Origin: Sphingomonas sp.
Lineage (GTDB): Bacteria > Pseudomonadota > Alphaproteobacteria > Sphingomonadales > Sphingomonadaceae
Length of the DNA: 64,000 bases
Assembly (NCBI RefSeq): GCF_025353885.1
Contig: NZ_JANXNX010000062.1
Location: 1-64,000 of the forward strand
Direction: 5' to 3'
Shown here piece after piece: positions 43,959-57,978 of the stretch. Within the stretch, counting starts at the first letter, position 1. Every line of letters begins with the position of its first letter. Under the pieces are notes generated by a model, which saw only the letters and a list, made by a program, of their open reading frames with translations, was not told the origin of the DNA and ran no database searches. Made by a program: the position numbers and the translations under genes.

Positions 43959-45269
43959 TTGCGCCACATTGCCATTATCGGATCGGGTCCCGCCGGATAT
44001 TATACTGCCGAGGCCTGCCAGAAAGCTTTCGGCGACGACGTCCGCATCGACATCATCGACCGGATGCCCGTCCCCTACGGCCTCATCCGCACGGGCGTTG
44101 CACCTGACCACCAGTCGATCAAGGCCGTTGCGCGGCGCTTCGAAAGCGTTTCGCTCAGCGACAACGTCCGCTTCGTCGGCAATGTTGCCGTCGGTCGCGA
44201 CGTGGGCATCGCCGAACTTCAATCACTTTACGACGCGGTCGTGCTCGCCACTGGAGCACCTGCGGACCTGAAGCTCGACGTTCCCGGTGCCGACTTGCCC
44301 GGCGTCACTGGGTCGGCGGCGTTCGTCGGCTGGTATAACGGCCACCCCGATTTCGCCGATCTTGACCCGCCGCTGCAGGGTCCCGGGGCGGTCGTGGTCG
44401 GCAACGGCAATGTCGCACTCGACGTCGCGCGCATCCTCAGCAAGACCCGTGGCGAATTCGCGGGCTCGGATATCGCCGGGCATGCCCTCGATGCGCTCGA
44501 TCATTCGGGGATCACCCGCGTGACCTTGCTCGGGCGGCGCGGGCCGCACCAGATCGCCATGACACCGAAGGAACTGGGTGAACTCGGGCGCCTGGAACGT
44601 GCCCAGCCGTTCGTCGCGCACGCCCATCTGCCGCATGACGATGAAGATGCCAGCCTGGAACCCGGGTTGCGCAAGTCGGTCGGCCATCTCCGCAGCTTTG
44701 CCGCAACCGAACACGGCGGAAAGGCAATCGCCATCGACTTCGACTTTTACGCACGGCCCGTCGCGATCGAGGGCGATGGCCGGGTGGAGCGCATCGTCGT
44801 CGAACGCACTCGCCTGGATGACCGGCAACGCCCGGTCGGCACCGGTGAAACCTATGCCATCCCCGCCAGCCTCGTGATCGCGTGTATCGGATACCGCACG
44901 CCCCCGATCGACGGCGTCCCCTATGACGCGCGCCGGGGGCGGTTCGCCAACGACGAGGGTCGGATCCTGCCCGGCCTGTATTGCGTCGGCTGGGCGCGGC
45001 GCGGTCCAAGCGGGACAATCGGCACCAACCGGCCCGACGGCTATATGATCGCCGATCATATCGTTGCCGATATCGCAGCAGGCGCGGGGAAGACCGGACG
45101 CGCCGGCCTCGATGCGCTGCTTGCCACCCGCGCGGTCGATGTCGTGACCTTTCGCGACTGGCAAAAAATCGAAACCGCCGAGGCCGCCCGCGCCCGCGCC
45201 GGAGCACCGCGCGAAAAGTTCGTGGACGTCGCGGACATGCTCGCAGCCGGCCATTCGGAACAGGGTTGA
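43959..45269 (+). CDS. Ferredoxin-NADP+ reductase, adrenodoxin-reductase/FprA type
   Basis: FAD enzyme of 436 residues. It starts at TTG behind a cgggagag ribosome site. The FAD motif is 'IAIIGSGPAGYYTAEA', followed by 'VPYGLIRTGVAPDHQSIKAV', diagnostic of the adrenodoxin-reductase family. The NADP site lies at 'VVVGNGNVALDVARIL' and 'TLLGRRGPHQIAMT', and the C-terminal FAD contact at 'YCVGWARRGPSGTIGTNRPDG'. It passes electrons from NADPH to ferredoxins, for instance those feeding P450s or Fe-S assembly. No ferredoxin or P450 gene is adjacent. Followed by tRNA-Pro. Confidence 0.93.
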   Translation: MRHIAIIGSGPAGYYTAEACQKAFGDDVRIDIIDRMPVPYGLIRTGVAPDHQSIKAVARRFESVSLSDNVRFVGNVAVGRDVGIAELQSLYDAVVLATGAPADLKLDVPGADLPGVTGSAAFVGWYNGHPDFADLDPPLQGPGAVVVGNGNVALDVARILSKTRGEFAGSDIAGHALDALDHSGITRVTLLGRRGPHQIAMTPKELGELGRLERAQPFVAHAHLPHDDEDASLEPGLRKSVGHLRSFAATEHGGKAIAIDFDFYARPVAIEGDGRVERIVVERTRLDDRQRPVGTGETYAIPASLVIACIGYRTPPIDGVPYDARRGRFANDEGRILPGLYCVGWARRGPSGTIGTNRPDGYMIADHIVADIAAGAGKTGRAGLDALLATRAVDVVTFRDWQKIETAEAARARAGAPREKFVDVADMLAAGHSEQG

Positions 45270-45331
45270 TGCCCGCGAGACGCTTCGCTAAATACCGCTG
45301 ACTGCTGCGCCTCGGCGTGACATTCGACGGT

Positions 45332-45408
45332 CGGGGAATAGCTCAGCCCGGTAGAGCACTGCCTTCGGGAGGCAGGGGCCGGAGGTTCGAATCCTCTTTC
45401 CCCGACCA
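45332..45408 (+). tRNA. tRNA-Pro (anticodon CGG)
   Basis: A 77-nt cloverleaf with encoded CCA. The acceptor arm cggggaa pairs with ttccccg, and the D-loop is 'agctcagcccggtagagc'. The anticodon stem ctgcc/ggcag encloses the loop ttcggga, placing CGG as anticodon. The T-arm is 'ggaggttcgaatcctc'. It reads CCG codons, which are frequent in this GC-rich DNA. Confidence 0.97.
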
Positions 45409-45430
45409 GTGATCCAGCCTGACGATCTGA

Positions 45431-47404
45431 CTATTTCGCAACGGCGGCGGCAATGAAACTGTTGCTGCTCGCGAGCAATTTCTCACGCGCGGACGAATTT
45501 TCCAGCTGATGATCAAGCCCTGGAAAGGTGATCAGGTCGACCTTGGCTCCGGCTGACCGCAATCGCGACGCCATCAGTGTCGATTCGGCATAGTCAACGT
45601 TCGCGTCCATTGTGCCATGGATCAGCAGCACGGGCACCTTGATCCTTTGCGCGTTCTGGGCAGGCGACCCCGCAACGATATGCGGCCCCGAACCGATATA
45701 TTGCTGCGACAGCCGGTCGTCGGTCCAACCCGCACGTTCCCGCTTTAGCATTGCGAGGTCGGTCACCGGCGCGATCGCTACCACCGCCTTGAACAGGTCG
45801 GGTGCAACCACAGCCGATTGAAGCGCCGCATATCCGCCATAGGACCAGCCGACGACGGCAAGGCGAGCGGGGTTGGCAATGCCCTGTTTGACCAGCCAGC
45901 GACCGGCGTCGGTAACGTCACCGATGGCGATCTGCCAAGACTGGAAGCCGTTCTTTTCGAACCAGGAATCACCATAGCCCGACGAGCCCCGGAACTGCGG
46001 CTGCAGCACGGCATAGCCTTGGCTTGCATAATATTGCGGAAGCCAGTCGAAACCCCATTCGTCGCGCGACGCGGGGCCGCCATGGGGTAGCACGATGGCC
46101 GGCAAACCCTTGGCACTTGTGATGTTCGGAGGCAGCGTCAGATAGGCCGGGATCAGCGTTCCGTCCGCCGCCGGATAGGTGATCGCTTTCATGTGGCCCA
46201 GCGACCGCCCCTCGAGTTGGGGTCGCGCCGGAAAGAGGATGTGAAGGTCACGCTTGTCGCGATCGTAGAGATAATACACGCCCGGATCGTCGTCGCTCCC
46301 GGCAAAGATAAGCAGCTTTCGCTCGTCGATGCTCGAGTCCACGATCCGCATCAGGGGCTGCTTGGGCACCGCTTTGCCGAGCGACACCATCAGGTTCTGC
46401 AATGCGACGTCGAAAAAAATCATGCTGCGCGCATCGGTCTGATAGGTCGCGCCGACCACCCGGTTGCGGCGTCCGATCTGCACCAGGTCGTCGATATCGA
46501 CGTCGGGTCGGCTGGCAACCATCCGTTCGGTCGAAGTTCCATCGAGCGCCATCGAGTAGATCGCGTTGCGCCCGTCGGCGTGCTTGAACCCGTACGCGAT
46601 ATTCAACGTTGGGCTTACCGCCAGGGGCATGAAACCAGTCTTTGCCTCGTCGTTATATTGCGACAGTCTTTGCCAAGCGCTCTCGCCCGCCTTGCGAAAG
46701 AAATAGGTGTTGACGCCAGTCTGCATCCCGCCGGTGTCGTGGCCTTCTGAGCCATAGATGCGGACTGCGCCTAGCCCGTCGGACAGATAGGTAAAGGCGT
46801 CGCGTCGCGGCGCTTCGACGGCGCGCACCGATCCGGTCCGGGTGTCGACCAGGTCAACCGCAAGCCCTTCGCTGCTAGACCCCAATTTGCTGCCGATCCT
46901 GTCGTCGGGTAGGTGGGGCCGGGACATAAGGACGACACCATCCTGCCCGGGCAGCCAGTCGATAACGTCGCCTCCACCAAGTAGCAGTCCGCGGCTGTTG
47001 GCATTCTGGCGACTGCTGATCTGCTTTAGGTTGGTCCCGTCGATGTCGATTGCAAACAGTCGCGAGAACGAGACCTTGCGGCCATCGACATCGGTCGTGC
47101 CATAGATCATGCACACCAGCCGCGCGTTCGACACCCAATGGCACCGCTTCAGACGCTCGCCGACTCGGTTGCTCGCGATGACGGCGCGCGGCACAGCGTT
47201 TTCGGTCACGCCGCGGACGACGAGGATCGAGCCAACGTCGGTCGGCGTCAGGTAGGCAACCTGCGTCCCGTCGGGTGACAGGCTGACCTGCTCGACCGCT
47301 TCACGCGCGCCGAAGGCAGCCGCATTGTCGGGCGACGTTTGTGCGAAAGCGGTTGCGGAGGATGCCAATCCGATGAACAGCGCCAGCCAGTATTTTGCTT
47401 TCAC
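45431..47404 (-). CDS. S9-family prolyl-oligopeptidase-like serine peptidase
   Basis: Exported peptidase of 657 residues with a signal peptide ('[14 protein letters not shown]'). The first 390 residues form a beta-propeller with '[10 protein letters not shown]' and '[14 protein letters not shown]'-like blades. The last 260 are the alpha/beta-hydrolase catalytic domain: '[20 protein letters not shown]', nucleophile '[13 protein letters not shown]', acid in '[13 protein letters not shown]' and His in '[10 protein letters not shown]'. It is of acylaminoacyl-peptidase/DPP-IV type, working in the periplasm on peptides. Convergent with tRNA-Pro, and divergent from acs with 188 bp between. Confidence 0.93.
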   Translation of the reverse strand: MKAKYWLALFIGLASSATAFAQTSPDNAAAFGAREAVEQVSLSPDGTQVAYLTPTDVGSILVVRGVTENAVPRAVIASNRVGERLKRCHWVSNARLVCMIYGTTDVDGRKVSFSRLFAIDIDGTNLKQISSRQNANSRGLLLGGGDVIDWLPGQDGVVLMSRPHLPDDRIGSKLGSSSEGLAVDLVDTRTGSVRAVEAPRRDAFTYLSDGLGAVRIYGSEGHDTGGMQTGVNTYFFRKAGESAWQRLSQYNDEAKTGFMPLAVSPTLNIAYGFKHADGRNAIYSMALDGTSTERMVASRPDVDIDDLVQIGRRNRVVGATYQTDARSMIFFDVALQNLMVSLGKAVPKQPLMRIVDSSIDERKLLIFAGSDDDPGVYYLYDRDKRDLHILFPARPQLEGRSLGHMKAITYPAADGTLIPAYLTLPPNITSAKGLPAIVLPHGGPASRDEWGFDWLPQYYASQGYAVLQPQFRGSSGYGDSWFEKNGFQSWQIAIGDVTDAGRWLVKQGIANPARLAVVGWSYGGYAALQSAVVAPDLFKAVVAIAPVTDLAMLKRERAGWTDDRLSQQYIGSGPHIVAGSPAQNAQRIKVPVLLIHGTMDANVDYAESTLMASRLRSAGAKVDLITFPGLDHQLENSSAREKLLASSNSFIAAAVAK

Positions 47405-47592
47405 TCAAGTTCCTGTCTGACCGACTGAACGGATGGCCTGATCCCACCCTCGACAAATGTATAGCTCTGGCTGTGTCCGAAGCAAGATGGCTCGCCTTTC
47501 CACAAAGGCTGCGTGATGATGGACGCAGGCACGCTCCCGACGCTAAGGATCGATGAACGGCCAGAGCGGGCCGACTCAATCAGGAGAGACGT

Positions 47593-49530
<1,938 letters not shown>

Positions 49531-49551
49531 GGATTGGAGTTGCTCCTCACC

Positions 49552-52268
<2,717 letters not shown>

Positions 52269-52290
52269 TCCGGCCTGATCGTCGTGATTG

Positions 52291-52965
52291 TCAGGGTTCG
52301 GCAATACGGCGATGGACCACCGCCATCCCCAGATCGGGATACCAGGCCCGTGCGCCTTCAGGTTCCGCATCGGCGGCGATTACGGCCAACTGGCGGTTAA
52401 CTTTCGACCGGTGGTGCATCCGCGCGGTGTTTTCCTGGCCGATGTAGCAGCCCTTGGTGAAGCTGACCCCGTTCAACTCGCGGGCGTTCGCCTCCAGCCA
52501 CAACGTCTTGTCCTGTCCCAGTTCGTCCGCCCCCTCCGCCACGCCAGCCGACAGGCGATGCGCGTGCCAGCCCGTCGCTCCACCATCGGGCGCGGCAATC
52601 CAGCGGTTGCCGAGCGCGGCGCTACGGGGGTCGGGTGTCGTCCCTTGGGTCAGCGACCAGTGCACCGCTAGCGCCGGATCGCGGGCGATGGTGATCGGAC
52701 GGCGCAGGCGAAAGATGGACAGGCGACGGACCAGCGCCTCGGCCTGGGCCGCTTCGCAATCGATCAGGAGATCGTCACCGTCCGACCACACGATAAAATC
52801 GAACAACGCCTTGCCCTGCGGTGTTAGCAATCCGGCCCATACCGGCAGCGCCCCGGCGACGTCGTTGGTCACCAGCCCCTGCAGGAACCCGCGCACATCC
52901 TCTCCTGACAGCCGGATGACGGCGCGGTCGGGCAGAGTCGTGGCGGCTGATGTTGTTTCACTCAT
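52291..52965 (-). CDS. ygfZ: Folate-binding YgfZ/GcvT-like protein
   Basis: A 224-residue protein related to the aminomethyltransferase fold, with the YgfZ signature 'KGCYIGQENTARMHHR' near the C-terminal third and an N-terminal 'RAVIRLSGEDVRGFLQGLVT'. Such proteins bind tetrahydrofolate and help maintain or repair Fe-S enzymes such as MiaB. The signature has 'QEN' instead of 'QEV/QEL', a small variation. It is convergent with gyrB and divergent from pyrC, 47 bp away. Confidence 0.9.
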   Translation of the reverse strand: MSETTSAATTLPDRAVIRLSGEDVRGFLQGLVTNDVAGALPVWAGLLTPQGKALFDFIVWSDGDDLLIDCEAAQAEALVRRLSIFRLRRPITIARDPALAVHWSLTQGTTPDPRSAALGNRWIAAPDGGATGWHAHRLSAGVAEGADELGQDKTLWLEANARELNGVSFTKGCYIGQENTARMHHRSKVNRQLAVIAADAEPEGARAWYPDLGMAVVHRRIAEP

Positions 52966-53012
52966 GCGGCTAATCTAGGGACTGGCCAGCGGAAACCCAA
53001 GCCGGAGCCCCA

Positions 53013-54050
53013 ATGACCAACCGCCTCACGATCCGCCGACCCGACGACTGGCACGTCCACCTGCGCGATGGCGCGATGCTCGGCGGCGTCGTTGGCTATA
53101 CCGCGCGGCAGTTTGCGCGCGCGATCGTGATGCCCAATCTGGCGACGCCGGTGACGACCGTGGCGGCCGCGACGGCTTATCGGGCACGGATCCTGGCCGC
53201 GCTTTCGCCGAGCACCGATTTCACGCCGCTGATGACCTGCTACTTGACCGATGCCGCCGATCCACAGGAAATTGCGAGAGGGTGGGAGCAGGGCGTGTTT
53301 GCCGCCGCCAAGCTCTACCCCGCCCACGCCACCACCAATTCGGCATACGGGGTCACCGACATCGCCAATCTGACGGCGACGCTGGAACGGATGCAGCAGA
53401 TCGGGATGCCCCTGCTCGTGCACGGCGAAGTGACCGACCGCACCACCGACATCTTCGACCGCGAGGCCGTTTTCATCGACCGAACGCTCACCCCGCTCAT
53501 CCGCGATTTTCCTGCGTTGAAAATCGTCCTCGAACATATCACCACCGCTGACGCCGTCGCGTTTGTGGACGACAGCGGACCATTGGTGGCAGCGACGATT
53601 ACCCCTCACCACCTGATGCTCAACCGCAACGCCATGTTCGACGGCGGCATGCGGCCCCATGCCTATTGCCTGCCGGTTATCAAGCGCGAGCGCCACCGCC
53701 TGGCCCTGCGCAAGGCCGCCACGTCGGGTTCCTCGAAATACTTTCTCGGCACCGACAGCGCGCCGCATGCCACTTCGGTCAAGGAAGCCGCGTGCGGGTG
53801 CGCTGGGATTTTCAACGCGCCCCATGCCCTTGAAAGCTATGCCACCGTCTTTGACGAGGAGGGTGCGATCGACCGGTTTCAGGGGTTTGCTTCAGAAAAC
53901 GGGCCCCGCTTTTATGGCCTGCCACAAAACGTCGGCACCGTGACGCTAGAGCGCTCACCCGTCGCCGTGCCTACCCACCTGACATGCGGCGAGACCGACG
54001 TCGCACCGTTTCAGGCCGGTGAGACGATCGGTTGGCGGTTCCTCGGCTAA
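53013..54050 (+). CDS. pyrC: Dihydroorotase, PyrC type
   Basis: Zinc amidohydrolase of 345 residues catalysing ring closure of carbamoyl-aspartate in pyrimidine synthesis. Metal ligands: 'DDWHVHLRDG' (HxH), the carboxylated Lys in 'FAAAKLYPAHATTNS', His in 'MPLLVHGEV', His in 'VLEHITT' and the catalytic Asp in 'LGTDSAPH'. It belongs to the class II (E. coli-like) dihydroorotases. The stop overlaps the convergent eipA stop by a few bases. Confidence 0.96.
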   Translation: MTNRLTIRRPDDWHVHLRDGAMLGGVVGYTARQFARAIVMPNLATPVTTVAAATAYRARILAALSPSTDFTPLMTCYLTDAADPQEIARGWEQGVFAAAKLYPAHATTNSAYGVTDIANLTATLERMQQIGMPLLVHGEVTDRTTDIFDREAVFIDRTLTPLIRDFPALKIVLEHITTADAVAFVDDSGPLVAATITPHHLMLNRNAMFDGGMRPHAYCLPVIKRERHRLALRKAATSGSSKYFLGTDSAPHATSVKEAACGCAGIFNAPHALESYATVFDEEGAIDRFQGFASENGPRFYGLPQNVGTVTLERSPVAVPTHLTCGETDVAPFQAGETIGWRFLG

Positions 54051-54802
54051 AACGGCAGCCAGCGGCTTTTTTCGCTGAACTTCATCCAACCGATATTGGC
54101 GCCCAGCCGTAGCCCCACGCCCAGCCGGATGGGGATCAAGACGATGTCGCCACGCCGCAGGTAGGTCGCCGAAAAACCACCCACGAAATAGGCGCGCCCT
54201 TCGACCTGCGGGTAGCGTCGGTACAGTTCCTGGCTGTCGTAAAGGTTATAGACCAGCGTGAAGACCTTGGTCGCGTCGCCACCGACATCGAAACCGACCG
54301 ACGGCCCGGTCCAATAGACTGGCCTTTGCCCCTCGACCTTGTGGCTGAGCGTGCCCGAGCCGTAGCGCAGCCCCACGACGAACGCGCCCGATGCCTCTCG
54401 TCCCGCGATATAGGCGCTGGGCTCACCCTGGTCCTTCAGGATCTTTTCAACCAATCCGGCAAGTCCCGCAGCACCCTTGCCGAACACCCCCTCGGCCGCG
54501 CCGATCAAATCGTCCTTGTGATAAGTCGGCGTGACCTGCGTAGCGAGCGAACTTGCCGGGGCCGCCGATGTCGACCCACTCGTCTCAAACGGGACCGTTG
54601 TCGAATCGGCGGGAGGGGGCGACCGGTACTGCGCGCCGGGGGCGTCCGAGCGCGTCTCGTATCCGCGCTCACCCGCCGCCGGCGGTGACACATCGGCCTG
54701 CGCGGCGGAATTGGGATCGACCGACCGGACCTGCGCCAGAACCGGCGTCGCCACCAGCGCGAAGGCGGCGGCTATCAATGAGAATACTGGCTTGCGTAAC
54801 AT
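54047..54802 (-). CDS. eipA: EipA-family (DUF1134) periplasmic protein
   Basis: A 251-residue exported protein. I start at 54802 ('MLRKPVFSL'), giving a signal peptide ending 'TPVLA'. A low-complexity Ser/Pro/Ala linker follows to about residue 85, then the DUF1134 domain ('GAAGLAGLVEKILKDQGEPS', 'GLRYGSGTLSHK', 'VYWTGPSVGFDVGGDATKVF', 'GIRLGVGLRLGANIGWMKFS'-type ending). In Brucella the family member EipA is a small periplasmic envelope-integrity protein controlled by the cell-cycle regulator CtrA. Here a perfect 11-bp inverted repeat lies 28-54 bp upstream of the start. Confidence 0.9.
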   Translation of the reverse strand: MLRKPVFSLIAAAFALVATPVLAQVRSVDPNSAAQADVSPPAAGERGYETRSDAPGAQYRSPPPADSTTVPFETSGSTSAAPASSLATQVTPTYHKDDLIGAAEGVFGKGAAGLAGLVEKILKDQGEPSAYIAGREASGAFVVGLRYGSGTLSHKVEGQRPVYWTGPSVGFDVGGDATKVFTLVYNLYDSQELYRRYPQVEGRAYFVGGFSATYLRRGDIVLIPIRLGVGLRLGANIGWMKFSEKSRWLPF

Positions 54803-54829
54803 GATCGACCCCCGGGACGCGCTCTGGCT

Positions 54830-54856
54830 GACAGGGTTAAGCGGGTTAACCCTGTC
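54830..54856. promoter_or_regulatory. Perfect 11-bp inverted repeat upstream of eipA
   Basis: GACAGGGTTAA and TTAACCCTGTC are separated by gcggg. The repeat lies 28 bp before the eipA ATG. It contains TTAA twice with 5 bp between, close to but not matching the CtrA spacing (TTAA-N7-TTAA). It may be an operator or a 5'-UTR hairpin. Confidence 0.6.
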
Positions 54857-54967
54857 CGCGCAATGAACGACGCGCCAACGCGAGTCGAATTTGCGCCAGT
54901 CTGCCGCCGTTATGCGAGGTTGAACGCACCGCATGCGCCCGCTATAGGGCCAAGTTCGCTACCAGCC

Positions 54968-55059
54968 GGAGACGTGGGTGAGTGGCTGAAACCAACGGTT
55001 TGCTAAACCGTCGTGGCGAGTAATCGCCACCGCGAGTTCGAATCTCGCCGTCTCCGCCA
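54968..55059 (+). tRNA. tRNA-Ser (anticodon GCT)
   Basis: A 92-nt class II tRNA with encoded CCA. The acceptor ggagacg pairs with cgtctcc. The anticodon stem acggt/accgt encloses ttgctaa, giving GCT. A long variable arm 'tggcgagtaatcgcca' and T-arm 'gcgagttcgaatctcgc' complete it. It reads AGC/AGT serine codons. Confidence 0.97.
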
Positions 55060-55119
55060 GCGATTTGCCACCATCCGGGTGGCTTGCCCCCGCGCGCTGC
55101 GCCCGGCATAGGCGCACCT

Positions 55120-57111
55120 ATGTCCGAACTTCTCAAGATCCGCCTACCCGATGGTTCCGTGCGAGAAGTGCCGCGCGGTTCGACCCCTGCCGATATCGCC
55201 GCCGCCATTGGCCCGGGCCTTGCAAAAGCCGCAATTGCCGGACGCGTGAACGGCGAAGTGCGCGATATCATGCGGCCGTTCGAGGGCGACGCGACACTGG
55301 CGCTGATCACGTCGCGCGATGAAGCCGATGCGCTGGAACTTGCTCGTCACGATTTTGCGCACATCCTCGCAGAAGCGGTGCAGAACGTGTTTCCGGGCAC
55401 CCAGATTACATTCGGACCGTCGACCGATGACGGCTTTTATTATGATTTTGCACCTGCGGGCGACCAGTTTACCGAGGAAGACCTGCCCGCAATCGAAGCC
55501 GAAATGCGCGCCATCATCGGCCGCGATGAAAAGCTTGTGCGCGAGGTGTGGGATCGTGACGCCCTGATCGCGAAATGGCAGGCCGAGGGTGAAAGCTTCA
55601 AGGCGGAATGGGCCGCCACCCTGCCGACCGGCGAAGAACTGACGGTTTATCGGTCGGGCAAGTGGATGGACATGTGTCGCGGACCGCATCTGGCGTCGAC
55701 CGGCAAGCTCGACCCGCAGGCGTTCAAGCTGACGCGCGTTTCGGGTGCCTATTGGCGCGGCGACCAGAACAACGCGATGCTCAGCCGCATCTATGGCACC
55801 GGCTGGCTGAACAAAAAGCAACTCGACGCGCACCTTGTCAGGCTTGAAGAGGCAGCGAAGCGCGACCACCGCCGCATCGCGCAGGAAATGGACCTGTTCC
55901 ATCTCCAGTCCGAAGCACAGGGGTCGGTGTTCTGGCATCCGAAGGGTTATATCCTCTGGCGTCAGCTGGAGGCGTATATGCGCCGTCGTCTCGATGCGGC
56001 CGGATACAACGAAGTCAAAACGCCGCAGTTGATGGACGCCCGCCAGTGGGAGGCGTCGGGCCATTGGGGCAAGTATCGCGAAAACATGTTCGTGGTGCCC
56101 GACGAGATTCCCAATATCGAGGATGAAGGCCCGGTCCTGACCGGAACAAGCGACCTCATGGCGCTGAAGCCGATGAATTGCCCGGCGCACGTTCTGATAT
56201 TCCGTCAGGGGATCAAGTCCTATCGCGATTTGCCGATGCGGCTGGCCGAATTCGGCTGCTGTCATCGCAATGAACCGCATGGCGCGCTGCACGGCATCAT
56301 GCGCGTCCGCCAGTTCACGCAGGACGACGCCCACATTTTCTGCCGCGAAGACCAGATCGTCGAGGAAGTGCGCCTGTTTTGCGACCTGCTCGACGTCGTG
56401 TACAAAGACCTTGGGTTCGCACACTATGCGATCAAGCTGGCGCTGCGCCCCGACAAGCGGTTCGGTTCGGACGAAATGTGGGACCGTGCGGAGAACAACC
56501 TGCGCGATGCCGTCCGTCAGGCCGGCCGGATGGGCGTGGAATATGGCTGGGAGGAATTGCCCGGCGAAGGCGCATTCTATTCGCCCAAGCTGGAATTTCA
56601 TCTGACCGACGCCATCGGCCGGACCTGGCAGTGCGGAACGATCCAGTTGGATTACGTCCTGCCCGAACGCCTGGACGCGTCTTATGTGGGCGAGGATGGT
56701 GCCAAGCACCGCCCCGTCATGCTCCATCGCGCGATCCTTGGTACATTCGAACGCTTCATTGGCATCCTGATCGAACATCACGCGGGCCGCTTCCCGCTGT
56801 GGCTGGCTCCGGTGCAGGCCGTCGTCGCGACCATTGTTTCCGAAACCGACAGTTACGCTCGCGATGTTGTGGCAGCGCTGACGGCGGCGGGGCTTCGTAC
56901 CGATATCGACCTGCGGAACGAGAAGATAAACTATAAGGTTCGCGAACATTCGCTGGCCAAGGTGCCGCACCTGCTGGTGGTCGGAAAACGCGAAGCCGAC
57001 CAGCGCACGGTGGCAATCCGGACGCTCGGTTCGGACGGCCAGCGGATCATGTCGCTCGAAGAAGCCGTGGCCATGCTTGCATCGGCAGCCCGCGCCCCCG
57101 ATATGCTGTGA
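55120..57111 (+). CDS. thrS: Threonyl-tRNA synthetase
   Basis: Class II synthetase of 663 residues. An N-terminal TGS domain ('[20 protein letters not shown]') is followed by the editing domain with '[11 protein letters not shown]' and 'GFYYDF'. The catalytic core has motif 1 around '[20 protein letters not shown]', motif 2 '[20 protein letters not shown]' and motif 3 near '[20 protein letters not shown]'. The anticodon-binding domain ends the protein. The track start lies 12 codons upstream; 55120 gives the normal '[12 protein letters not shown]' start. It is followed by infC, the classic thrS-infC order. Confidence 0.97.
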   Translation: MSELLKIRLPDGSVREVPRGSTPADIAAAIGPGLAKAAIAGRVNGEVRDIMRPFEGDATLALITSRDEADALELARHDFAHILAEAVQNVFPGTQITFGPSTDDGFYYDFAPAGDQFTEEDLPAIEAEMRAIIGRDEKLVREVWDRDALIAKWQAEGESFKAEWAATLPTGEELTVYRSGKWMDMCRGPHLASTGKLDPQAFKLTRVSGAYWRGDQNNAMLSRIYGTGWLNKKQLDAHLVRLEEAAKRDHRRIAQEMDLFHLQSEAQGSVFWHPKGYILWRQLEAYMRRRLDAAGYNEVKTPQLMDARQWEASGHWGKYRENMFVVPDEIPNIEDEGPVLTGTSDLMALKPMNCPAHVLIFRQGIKSYRDLPMRLAEFGCCHRNEPHGALHGIMRVRQFTQDDAHIFCREDQIVEEVRLFCDLLDVVYKDLGFAHYAIKLALRPDKRFGSDEMWDRAENNLRDAVRQAGRMGVEYGWEELPGEGAFYSPKLEFHLTDAIGRTWQCGTIQLDYVLPERLDASYVGEDGAKHRPVMLHRAILGTFERFIGILIEHHAGRFPLWLAPVQAVVATIVSETDSYARDVVAALTAAGLRTDIDLRNEKINYKVREHSLAKVPHLLVVGKREADQRTVAIRTLGSDGQRIMSLEEAVAMLASAARAPDML

Positions 57112-57121
57112 TGCAACCGCG

Positions 57122-57135
57122 CCACGGTAACGTGG
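57122..57135. other. Small hairpin in the thrS-infC spacer
   Basis: ccacg and cgtgg arms around gtaa, 11 bp behind the thrS stop. Short and without a T-run. The remaining 105 bp to infC show no other structure I can support; a separate infC promoter is possible. Confidence 0.3.
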
Positions 57136-57240
57136 ATTCGCGCGCGCGGGCTTTGCCAAAATGCCCGTAATCGCGTAAGGATCATGCAATTCTAACCGAA
57201 GCCAACTGAAACAATCGGAGTCCGCGCTATACCACCCCCA

Positions 57241-57780
57241 ATGACTCGCCGCCCCATGGGGCAGGCGCCTATGCCGAATAACGGCCCCCGTTTCAACGAG
57301 TTCATCCAGTCGCAGAAGGTGCGGGTGATCGATGAGAATGGTGAAAATCTGGGTGTGATGCTGACCCGCGAGGCGATGGAAGCCGCGCGTGAAATCGGGC
57401 TCGATCTGGTCGAGGTGTCGCCGAACGCCGACCCACCGGTCGCCAAATATCTCGACGTGGGCAAGTTCAAGTACGAGGCGCAGAAAAAGGCGAACCTCGC
57501 GCGCAAGACGCAGCACACGCAAGAGATCAAAGAGATCAAGATGCGGCCGAACATCGACGATCACGATTATGATACCAAGATGAAAAAGATTTTCGAATTC
57601 ATCGGTGACGGCGACAAGGTAAAGGTCACGCTGCGGTTCCGGGGACGTGAACTTTCGCACGGCCAGCTTGGCATGGCACTGCTGCAGCGCGTGCAGGGCG
57701 ACATCGTCGAGATTGCGAAGATCGAACAGCATCCGCGCTTTGAAGGGCGCCAGATGTTGATGGTCGTTGCACCGAAATAA
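57241..57780 (+). CDS. infC: Translation initiation factor IF-3
   Basis: IF-3 of 179 residues. The N-terminal domain has 'VRVIDENGENLGVMLTREAM' and 'LDLVEVSPNADPPVAKYLDV', followed by a Lys-rich linker. The C-terminal domain has 'EIKMRPNIDDHDYDTKMKKI' and 'KVKVTLRFRGRELSHGQLG'. It binds the 30S subunit and proofreads initiation. The start is ATG here, unlike the AUU autoregulatory start of E. coli; a second ATG ('MPNNGPRF') 30 bp in is an alternative. It lies downstream of thrS on the same strand. Confidence 0.97.
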   Translation: MTRRPMGQAPMPNNGPRFNEFIQSQKVRVIDENGENLGVMLTREAMEAAREIGLDLVEVSPNADPPVAKYLDVGKFKYEAQKKANLARKTQHTQEIKEIKMRPNIDDHDYDTKMKKIFEFIGDGDKVKVTLRFRGRELSHGQLGMALLQRVQGDIVEIAKIEQHPRFEGRQMLMVVAPK

Positions 57781-57800
57781 AACTGTCAAATAAATTGCGC

Positions 57801-57826
57801 GGCCTCAATTCTATCGGATTGGGGCC
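57801..57826 (+). terminator. Probable terminator after infC
   Basis: Hairpin with arms ggcctcaat and attggggcc (one G-T pair) and an 8-nt loop, 20 bp behind the infC stop. It is followed by tcacgttt, a poor T-run, so moderate support only. Confidence 0.55.
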
Positions 57827-57978
57827 TCACGTTTCCGTAGCGTCATCCGTTGTAACACTGTTGCAAAAAAGCCGCGATATCTTTGAAAATGCGGATAAAC
57901 CTGCTGCCTTGCTAGCTTGTCGGCCATAATGCGCTAATTCTTGTCTCAACGGAACAAAGTGTCCGGAACGAGGAGAGA

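Noticed and set aside
54830-54856. Consensus CtrA box in front of eipA
   Set aside because: TTAA half sites are separated by 5 bp, not 7, so the consensus is not met; kept only as an unassigned palindrome.
55144-57789. 881-residue ORF antisense to thrS-infC
   Set aside because: It runs exactly opposite two well-supported essential genes, has no recognisable domain and a His/Arg/Gln-rich composition typical of antisense reading in GC-rich DNA.
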